Positions 55,330-64,000 of a stretch of 64,000 nt of DNA are shown piece by piece. The position numbers were made by a program, and so were the translations under genes. The stretch is from Owenia fusiformis. Taxonomy: Eukaryota > Annelida > Polychaeta > Sabellida > Oweniidae. The first letter of the stretch is position 1; every line of letters starts with the position of its first letter. The notes under the pieces are model-generated. The model did not search any database, had not been told where the DNA came from, and saw nothing but the letters and a program-made list of their open reading frames with translations. The stretch is taken from contig CAIIXF020000007.1 in the NCBI GenBank assembly GCA_903813345.2, forward strand, positions 22,245,564 to 22,309,563, read 5' to 3'.

Positions 55330-55720
55330 AAGGCCCGATTTTGTTCATATTTTGTACACATATACCCTATGGGGGTAGAAGTTCTGCTGGAAAGCCAATT
55401 TTCAAAATGGCCGCTCATTTCAAAATGGCATTTTAGTGCCGAATTTACAGTAATTTAGGTGCAATATGTAAAACTGTAATAGCAATATGTTTGATGTAAA
55501 ATTATAAAGGACATTAATAAAGCTAGAAATGTAGATATTAAAGAAGCACATGGCAGCCATCTTGAAAAATGGCGGCCTTTACTCGTTATTTTATGATTTT
55601 TCCTGTAACTCGAAAAGTAGTGGAGCGATTTTGTTCATATTTGGTATGTGAATACTATAAGTATGGCAAATGGTCTAATGACACTTTTGGTAGAAGGCGG
55701 CCATTTTGAAAAATGCCTGC
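55330..55720 (+). repeat. Dispersed repeat, inverted relative of 25200-25545
   Basis: Shares AATGGCCGC, TTTACAGTAATTTAGGTGCA, CTAGAAATGTAGAT and AAAGAAGCACA with the complement of 25200-25545. The open frame here is not conserved in the other copy. Confidence 0.55.
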
Positions 55721-55899
55721 CATTTTTGCTATATACTTTGTTTGTAAAAATGCCATCCATGGCTGTTCGATGGGATTCGCTACGCTTTGGCATTGCCGTT
55801 GTTCTGGTTTCAAGAGTTTTTATCAAAGAAGGAGATTTGCAATTGAAGTTATTCCATTATCTGTTTAACCTCATATTCAAAATGTGACGCTATTCTGGT

Positions 55900-57450
55900 A
55901 TTATAAATTGTGTATTATGTGAAACTACTTGGCTTTTACAGAACATTCCAGGATGTTTACAATTTGATTTATCAAACTCTCTTTTTAGCCAGAAAATATG
56001 TAGAAGTAATATTCACATAGACTGTTCACATAAGAGAATTTTTAAAGGGGTTGTGTCCATTTGTCATCAGTTATGTAATTTTGTTAAAGGCCTCATATAA
56101 AGAAAGTATGTAGAAGTGTATGTATTTACATTGACTGTTCACATAAGAGAGTTAAAGGGATTGTGTCTATTTGTCATCAGTTGTGTAATTTTGTTATGGG
56201 GGATGCATGGCGGGGTAAATAACTATTTTATAAGTGAAGAATGTTGATTTTCGTAAAAAAAAAAATGTTTGATAGGCAAATGCAGTCAAATTCATAATAA
56301 TAAGGAGGAAGGGGATGAAACTATTATGAACTTGGTTGAACTGTTGATAATTGGAGACCATCCATCCATAACTCATTGTCTGGTGACTAAACCAGACTTG
56401 TATCTTGAGAATTGAAGATTTAATTAAGTTGATCAATAAAAGAGTGATGTACATGTAGTTCTCTGAAATAGCCGACTATGCTTGTTTCTTAAGCTATAAC
56501 TGACCACATGGAACTGACAGTTTCCCCATTCCTCTTGTTATTTGTAAATAGGATTAAGATATCAGATTGTCATTTACAAGCAAGCCTGTCCACTTTTTAC
56601 TATACCACTGGTAATGAACAATTATGTAATCTGTTGAAACACAGGAGAAAATACTCAGATAGATGATAATCAAAAACACAGAAGGATACAGTTTCAAGGT
56701 GAATGCGTTAAACCTTCACAATTCTTGTAATCTTACTACTCTTTCTAGTATAAGGTGAATATCACAATAGGTTAACAGGGGGAACTAAAGCCCATATTTA
56801 AAATCATTCCAAACTTCAATACATACATACTTTCTCACCAGTTCAAGATGTTTTCAATATGGACATTGAGTTCCTGATTAGATGTTACAGTGTTTTGTCT
56901 CGATTTGATTTATTCCCAGTTCGTTTACCACAGTATATACAATATTTTAAATCATGTTTGTATTCAGATAAAAAAGGTGTGAATAAAAGGTGCCTCATTT
57001 CTCATGTAATGAAAGAAGAGCCATTTTGAAGTAGGAAAAGTGGCATATAAGAATGGTTTAAGTTCGATTAAGTAGATTTATATAAACGAATTGATATCTA
57101 ATGCTGATAATAAGCTTAACTAGGTGAGTTACATGGGAATTCGCTGCCATTCACACACGGTACATCCAGAAAAAAGCTTATAGAGGTCAGAGGTCATAAA
57201 TGCTATTTTTGCACGATATTTGACTCTTTGAAATTGATAACTTGAATCTTTGAAGAATCTGGTGAACAGCTCCAAATACATTTTCGTTGTAAGGTAACAT
57301 ATCTGTGTAAATGAATCTAGGGATTGTATTTTCTTATGTAGACTGTTTAGGGGATTTCTATAATTCAAGGTTCATGCAATATGAGGTAAAAAGCTGTTTT
57401 CTCTTAATCAGTGCTCTTTCTAAGATAAGTTTTTTTTATTTTACCATAAA
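55900..57450. other. Non-coding with a short duplicated block
   Basis: ACTGTTCACATAAGAGA followed by TTGTGTC(C/T)ATTTGTCATCAG occurs at about 56020 and 56135, an old direct duplication of about 117 bp. Otherwise nothing was recognised. Confidence 0.4.
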
Positions 57451-57452
57451 AA

Positions 57453-57525
57453 GTGTTAGCCTTTTGCCGTCTATATATTTTGACCTACATTTGAGATATG
57501 GTGTCCGAAAAGTAGGTCAAAATCA
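57453..57525 (+). repeat. Solo fragment of the ~475-bp tandem unit
   Basis: GTGTTAGCCTTTTGCCGTC then TTTGAGATATGGTGTCCGAA and AAGTAGGTCAAAAT match the unit of the hairpin-capped elements (for example about 2870-2940). No terminal hairpin is nearby. Confidence 0.75.
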
Positions 57526-57654
57526 CCACTTCAGTTAAAGCAACCACATTTGGCATCAACAGCTTTCTATATCAAGTCTGTAACGATCTCGGGTTTGGAA
57601 TAATGAAGAAATGTCTAAAACTAGTCAAAATGTCCAAATTTTCAAGATTTCCCA

Positions 57655-57710
57655 AATTCTTAATTGGGTGCAAATATATTTTCAGATGGGTGCAAATAGA
57701 TTTTCAACTT
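57655..57710 (+). repeat. GGGTGCAAAT dispersed repeat, copy 3
   Basis: TTGGGTGCAAATATATTTTC and GATGGGTGCAAATAGATTTT in tandem resemble 9240-9330 and 10320-10495. Confidence 0.5.
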
Positions 57711-57711
57711 T

Positions 57712-58789
57712 GAGCAAGGTTAGGCCTATTTTCCATATCCATCTGGTTCTATGGCCAGGTTACATTATTTTAATGCTCAGAAAATTTTTGCTTATGACAC
57801 ATGTATTTTAATTCATCTGAATTATTTTGGCACAAAAGAGTAAAGATGAACCTTTAACACAAAACATCCTATGTCACAATCTATGTCAAAAGTCATGTTA
57901 ATTTGACAGTGAACAGTGTGGGAACTACATACAGGTTAGAGTTCACCGAGTAACCAACTCTTCAAATTAATTTTGGAGAAGTTGAGTTTTTACTCTTTAT
58001 CAATTGAAAGACTTGTTGTTGCTAATTATTTGACTGTTATCATATGTACATTTAACATATGTATACTAACTAGATGTAAAGTTTGACATTTGTCTTTTTT
58101 TAAAAACTTTTTACGAGTTTTTTTATGAATCATAAAAGTTAAAGGTAATAGCTTGAAATTCCACAACATGGGGTTCCAGTCATACTACACATATTTTTCT
58201 AATTTAAAAAACAATTTTTCATATTTTTGGCCTGTAAAAATATGTATTGAATGTCAATGAAGAAGTAAATGTACTGTCCTCAGACCATTAGTCAATGTTC
58301 TTTTAAAGACCTTCAGAATTGGTCAATTCTGAATTCCCAATTTTTACAAAATAGGCTTTTTTCACAACAGAGAGATTCATATATTGTATCCTAATCTCAA
58401 ATTGAGGGAAATTTTTGAACAGATGGCTCATTTCTTCCATTCTGCTATCTTAGAAGATTTGACCCATTGTTAACTATGAAGTTATGTGATAGCATTAGTT
58501 ATATTAAACTTGTTTATTTCTTTTCTTGTCGCACATGTTATACAATTAGTTCATGATGTTACAATGTAATTCTGTTAAGAACATGAAAAACCAGTAGTAC
58601 ATATACTTGAAATGAATTTTAAATGATTATTATTAACAGTAATTACGCCTGCTCTTATACTTTAATAATATAGCATATTATATGTATGTTTGATGACCTT
58701 ATATCTTAAAAGAAATGGTCAATCTGTGAATATTAGCAGACCTATAATGTAAAGCTTGTGATAAATATGTCAACCTAACAAAACATTGC
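57712..58789. other. Non-coding, nothing recognised
   Basis: AT-rich DNA with no supported feature. Confidence 0.3.
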
Positions 58790-59165
58790 CTTAACATTGA
58801 TATAAACATGCCTTCAACATGGCTATAAATGCCCTCTGTAGGACTACAGACATGCCCTCAACACGACTATAATTGTACCCCTCAATGTGGCTATAAACAT
58901 GCCCTCAACATGGCTATAATTGTACCCCTCAATGTGGGTATAAACATGCCCTCAACATGACTATAATTGTACCCCTCAATGTGGCTATAAACATGCCCTC
59001 AACATGGCTATAAACATGCCCTAATCATGGCTACTAAGTACTAATGTGCCCCTCAACATGGTTTTAAAAATACCCTCTAAATGGCTATAAACATTTTTCA
59101 ACATAGCTATGAACATGGCTCTAAATGTCCCCCTCAAGATGGATATAAACATGCCCTCAACATAC
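58790..59165 (+). repeat. Minisatellite of ATGCCCTCAACATGGCTATAA type
   Basis: A basic unit of about 20-25 bp (CTATAAACATGCCCTCAACA) is organised in part as a 47-bp dimer with CTATAATTGTACCCCTCAAT. About three dimers sit at 58868-59010, with diverged single units on both sides. Confidence 0.8.
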
Positions 59166-59324
59166 TAGATCAAGTACTAGGTGTTTGTTACAATCAAGAT
59201 GTTACTTGTTAAATGATAAGTAGATTTAAAAATGAATACATCTACCTGAGGAAATATATCAGTCGGGTTAACTTGACCTGATATATGACATTCCCTTCTC
59301 AGTTTGACATTCTGATATCATCTA

Positions 59325-59560
59325 CAGTGATACCTGTATACTGTGAACACCATTCCAGTATCATCTATAGTAAACTGTATATTGTGAACATAATTTCAGT
59401 ACCTGCATTCAAAACTATCTAATGTGAACATCAGCCAGATACCTACAATGAATCCTGTCTATTATAACAAACATTACCATATATAGTATGACTTGTCTGG
59501 TATAAACACCTTTCTAATGCCACCTATAGCAGAGCTTATATTGTGATTAGTCTCATAAAA
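59325..59560 (+). repeat. Degenerate ~60-bp tandem repeat
   Basis: Phrases like ACCTGTATACTGTGAACACC and AAACTGTATATTGTGAACAT recur four or five times with heavy divergence. Confidence 0.5.
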
Positions 59561-60228
59561 AGGGAAAGAAATCATGAATTTTTTTGCTCCCAGTTCCCAG
59601 ACATTTTCAAGTTATTATTCTATATCAAACTACATGTACTTTACATTTCATCAAAATATCCCAAGGGATAAAATTGATTAGGAAAGCATGTTAGGTACTT
59701 ATGTATGCTTCTACAAACTAAATATACTAATGTGTCGGGATCCTTTTTCCTTTTCCTATATGTCATGGTGACATGAAGAACTGTTTAATTGAAAAATGTT
59801 CATTTTTCTGCTATATCTGTATTTTATTAGAAAATGGCCAAGATTGATGATTTCTTTAATTTGTGAATTCTGGGATTCCACCTCCTTTGGTACCTGTGAA
59901 TATAAAGATGTCAATATGACATCTAGGACCAGATGTTCATGTTTTAATGTGTTTTTCAATGAAATTATTTATAGATTTGTCTTTTTTTATAATCATTGAG
60001 CATGGGATTTTTACGCCTTAAGACATTTTATATTTCCTTTAGATCAATCCTCTATAATTTTTATTTTTATTTGTGAAAAGGTGGGAAGTTTTGTTCTTAG
60101 TAAAAAGCCTTTTTAGATGTCTCATGTCATTTGATTATCTTTTATTGATAAACCAAATATGTTATGCCTTTTTCCTGTGAGTTGTAGCTTACCCAGTTAA
60201 TAAATTGATTATGCTTCTGCCACCAGAA

Positions 60229-60655
60229 GAGTTAAGCTATCTGTAAAGCATGTCACATGTCACTACCCCCCCCCCCCCCCCCCCCCCGTTTCTCTCCTAT
60301 GGGAGTTATTCCTGCAATTGGTTTAACGTAATCGTGATGTCTTTACTCTTTAACCTTCTGTTGGTTATTCACATCGTCAGTTCCCACGGTCAATCACTAT
60401 GAAGCAAGAGTATTTATATGAGTCTTCATAAATATATGATATATATAGAGTTAAGCCATCTGTAAAGAGCATGTCTCTCCCCCCAGCCCCCCCCCCCCCC
60501 CCTTCTCTCCTATGGGAGTTATTACTGCTATTGGTTTAACATAATCTTGATGTTTTTACTCTTTAAACTTCTGTAGGTTATTCACATCTTCAGTTCCCAC
60601 GGTCAATCACTATGAAGCAAGAGTCTTTATATGAATCTTCATAAATATATGAATT
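60229..60655 (+). repeat. 219-bp tandem duplication with poly(C) tracts
   Basis: Copy 1 (60229-60447) and copy 2 (60448 to about 60655) abut directly. Both start GAGTTAAGC, carry a C-run (22 C at 60266-60287 and 16 C at 60487-60502), and then TCTCTCCTATGGGAGTTATT and CAGTTCCCACGGTCAATCAC. The copies are about 95% similar outside the C-run. Confidence 0.9.
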
Positions 60656-61215
60656 GTGGCACAGAAGTCTTGCTTCAAGCTCTTGTAACCCACTCCCCCT
60701 ACACACCTACCTAGATGGGAGACTCCAGACACTTGGTGCAAGACTATGGCATAGATCTTTTGGCCAAATCTTAAAATATCTTTGTGGTTTGTTAAACATG
60801 TGAGATAACATGCTGAAATAAAACATTTTGCACTTTGATTTCATCCCTTTATTTGGCACAAGTCATTCGTCTATGATGTCTCATGTTTGATTAATTGTTT
60901 AATGACTGGCCAATAGATAATCAGACCCTGAATCTGTTTGTAATGTTGTGTTTTTTTGGGAGACAAGACAGTCTGAAAGTTAATTTACTTACCAATATAA
61001 GATGTGGATCAAAAGTTGAATTGGATCTGTCAGAGTTGTGTTAAATTAATATGTTCTATCACTTCTACAATCAGCCTATGCCCAATGATAAGATTTTATG
61101 GTATTAATTTTTTTGATATGCAAAATACTGTTTAGAGAAAGTTACCAATCAGCAACGAATAAGGATGGATGGATAGATGGATTGATGGACATATGGATAG
61201 ATGCCAGATAGAGGG

Positions 61216-61506
61216 CACTGGCGGATCTGGGAAGGGGGGGGGCAGAAAAAATAATTGGGCTTTAAACAATTTTTGGTCTAAAAAAGGCCGTAAAGCCCCA
61301 AAAAGTGGGCCTTTTTGATCATTACTGGGCCTTGTAAGGCCTTATTTTTTAATTTCAGGCCAAATTTCGGAGAAAATGGGCCTAAAAATTTTGGTCCACT
61401 TTTGGGTTTTAGGGGCCAAAAAATCTTTTCCTGCGCAAGCGCAGAACTTTTTTTCTCTGAACTGAAATTTTGCCCCCCCCCCTTCTTGGTTCCCAGATCC
61501 GCCCCT
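61216..61506. mobile_element. GGCGGATC MITE, copy 4 (complete)
   Basis: CACTGGCGGATCTGGGAA mirrors TTCCCAGATCCGCCCCTG. The interior matches copies 1-3 (GGCCTTATTTTTTAATTTCA). Both strands give short ORFs across it because the sequence is nearly palindromic at its ends. Confidence 0.65.
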
Positions 61507-63544
61507 GAAGGGAGGGAAGATGTGTGATTCCATTAGGTCACAATGTTAGCCGAAATGAACAAGAAAACCAGACACGTCATTCAACGCACAATTCAATTTG
61601 GAGAACCTTTCAATTTGGTGAGCATGGTGATATCCTTAAGTATGCTGTAGATCACTGTCATGAGACTGGCTGCTTCTGATGATGTCATCATGACCAAAAC
61701 ATGAACTGCATAAATGTGTTATCAAATATTGGAATTCGGATTTGCATCATTAATACCAACTTACCAACATCTTCATTTCTAAATACAGAAAAACTTGTAT
61801 ATGTTGAACACCTTTAAAACTAACTGTTGGAGTGTTCCAATGACAAGGTGTTCGTTTTTTGAGGTGTTCATATGTCAGTGAATTATCTTATGGACTTCCC
61901 AACTTCTAATATCTTTACACTTTTGTTTAGCAATGGGTTCAAACTCGGCCCTTATCAGAGTGCCATTTGCAAAAGATTCACTTTGTATCTCAAATAGACA
62001 TCTTCACAAGACTAGATTAAAAGGCAATAAAAGATATTTATATTTACATTTAAGTTTAGTAACCTGTATGTAAAGCCTTTGATTTCAGGACCAAAATGTA
62101 CCAAGGAAAGATGCTTTGGACTCAATAAGTAGTGAAAATGTTTAGTATTGAATAACATCATTCATATCGCATTGTAACCTAAAGCAGATGTTGATGCAGA
62201 AATGCATGGCATCTCATCCTGCCAAATAACAACAAAAGTCGATTAATAGCATATGATGTTAATTCAGAAAATTAGGTGAACCTGATTAAACTCTTCCCTA
62301 ATTAAATGCAAGTGTACCTTGGCAGAGATACAACATGTTACCCACTATTAAATTAAAGTACCCATGAATGATTGTTATGGTTGTCTTTTTCTTAATGTCA
62401 AATAGCCTAAATGGAATGAATAAGTTGAAGTTTCCCAAGTATCCATGACAATCAGACATAAATTGAATAGAGTTGAATTGAAAGAGAACTAAAAAATAAG
62501 GTATTTGTTTGTTTTACTTAGAAATGTTAGAGAATAACCTTGAAAAGGATGATGTTTTTGGATGGAGAAATAGAGACCTTTTACTCATTCCCACACTGCA
62601 GTGTCTGGCAAGGACCAATGTGACTCATTGTATCATATTATCTTCCAGAGCAGAAACCGCATGTTAAAAACATATGTTCAGCATAAACCATCTCTATATC
62701 CACATTTTGGCATGTATTTCAATTTAAACAACAGGACTGATTTGAAAACTGCTCCTCTCTCAGTTTTGAATTTGCAACTACAGTGTACTAGTAATATGGA
62801 TATAAAAAATTAACCAGATAGTCTTTGAGACTAATATGAGGAGTCAACAGTTTTTGTCAAAGTCTGTCGGATCTTTGGATAACGGCATTGGGTTCTGGTC
62901 TCATTTTGAGGTAGGTTTACAATTACATACATAGAATATTAGTTGTCAGATTCATGTGCTATTCATTCACAGGACATGTATTTCTATTTTAGCAAAATAT
63001 GTTGTTGGTACTTTTAAAAGATGTCACTGCTAATGTAAAAGCAATGTAACCCTAGTTCTGTTTTTCAGACAAGCAAATGATTACCTTTACCTTTAAATCA
63101 CCCCCTCTTTATTGCCTATATATTATTTATAAGATATAAAGAGGGGGGTTTTTTGTAAGGAAGGTGATATTAGCTTTGGCCCAGAGATTGACTTGGTTGG
63201 GTCTTGTCTCAATTTTGTCACCAAATTTCATTCCTACCCCCACTAACTCGGTAGTTACCCTGAAATCCTAAGCCCATAGCAAGAAAAACAAATATTCAAT
63301 TTTGATGCTGTTAAGATCTTACCGAGACCCAAGGTAGCTGATCTTGGCCTCTCATGGAAGTTTCACAATGAACGAAATGCCAGCTACTTATGAAAGGTTA
63401 AAAATCTGTGACTGTACTTCTGATAGGGTTACTCAGATTTTTGATCAAGCTTATTATATTCCAAGAAGATGAAAGGATTATGTGTGATGTAATTCAAAAT
63501 GAAGCGCTCTTTTAAGTTAGCAAAAATCAACTTTTTTTGTGGAT
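61507..63544. other. Non-coding, nothing recognised
   Basis: AT-rich DNA. GGTGTTC/GAACACC-rich sequence at 61800-61880 resembles the repeat at 12485-12655. A hairpin (ACCCCCTCTTTAT and ATAAAGAGGGGGGT) lies at 63098-63152. Confidence 0.35.
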
Positions 63545-63640
63545 GTGTTCATCATTTGGCGGTTGGCATTCAGAGGTTGGTGTTTGGCAGTCAGCATTTG
63601 TGACAAATGGTAGGTGGTGACATTTTGCATGTTAATGCCT
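63545..63640 (+). repeat. Dispersed repeat with TTGGTGTTTGG core, copy 2
   Basis: GTTGGCATTCAGAGGTTGGT then GTTTGGCAGTCAGCATT and GGTGGTGACAT match the complement of 25680-25800 in order. Confidence 0.5.
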
Positions 63641-64000
63641 CCTCTTTTCTGTCATGAATACATTTTTTTGAAAGTTATGAATCATTCTTGAATCAACATG
63701 GTAAATACCAAGATCCTTGAGAGTAATCTACTCAGGATTCTGGAAATATATCTTCTTTCATTTCATGTATGCTGAAGACTCAATTAACTTTTTCGGATTC
63801 AACATTGGATTGATATACGTATATTGAACTGTTTTGCTTCGTTTTATTTTATAAAGATGAAGATAATGATGCTAAGATATTTAGTATGATCCTTGTCTCC
63901 TCAATCCACGTGAATCCTTCAAGTGAAGTCACATGGAGTTGACCCCAGAGTCTTGTTTCTCTATTTCTGTCTATGATGTCATTGAAAACCACAAAGCTAA

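Noticed and set aside
55648-55887. 79-aa plus-strand ORF
   Set aside because: It overlaps a dispersed repeat, its frame is not kept in the other copy, and no domain was recognised.

Overview
This window looks like nuclear DNA of a metazoan, most likely a marine invertebrate such as an echinoderm, hemichordate or mollusc; the phylum cannot be fixed from sequence alone. It is AT-rich, and its genes have short phase-consistent exons with GT-AG introns of 0.7-6.5 kb. It is dense in MITEs, foldback elements, minisatellites and one LINE. No prokaryotic, organellar or viral gene was seen.

Two host genes can be rebuilt exon by exon, both on the minus strand. The first (6060-19607) is a five-exon M-Ras GTPase of 200 aa with a full set of G motifs and a CNIL CaaX box. 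The second (24800-36193) is a five-exon SRD5A3-type polyprenol reductase of 290 aa, a multi-pass ER membrane enzyme of dolichol synthesis. All splice phases close for both. They are separate genes with no functional link visible. Right of 38.4 kb only two weak plus-strand exon candidates were seen (39184-39255 and 54034-54183).

Region by region. 1-6 kb holds a small MITE, a 1.94 kb hairpin-capped element built of about 475-bp tandem units, and short tandem repeats. 6-20 kb is MRAS, whose introns carry palindromic MITEs, a TA-flanked mariner-type MITE (17346-17972) and a 1.2 kb minisatellite of 29-bp units (18178-19354). A CRE-like site, CCAAT box and TATA box lie in order upstream of MRAS. 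20-24.8 kb is intergenic. 24.8-36.2 kb is SRD5A3; its third intron (gene order) holds a hAT-like element invaded by a mariner-like element whose transposase remnant is internally inverted. 32.6-38.4 kb is a cluster of inverted and nested elements, including a 1.83 kb element with hexamer-rich ends and a TTAA-flanked MITE inside it; SRD5A3 exon 1 sits in this cluster. 42.4-48.1 kb is a LINE with intact ORF1 and ORF2 (endonuclease plus reverse transcriptase). 48.1-49.9 kb is a second, inverted copy of the hairpin-capped element, abutting the LINE tail. 50-64 kb is largely non-coding with dispersed repeats, a minisatellite and a 219-bp tandem duplication headed by poly(C).

The most unusual items are the hairpin-capped tandem-unit family, the LINE with a 1.56 kb ORF1-ORF2 spacer and a splice-acceptor-like site at the start of ORF2, and the self-inverted mariner remnant.
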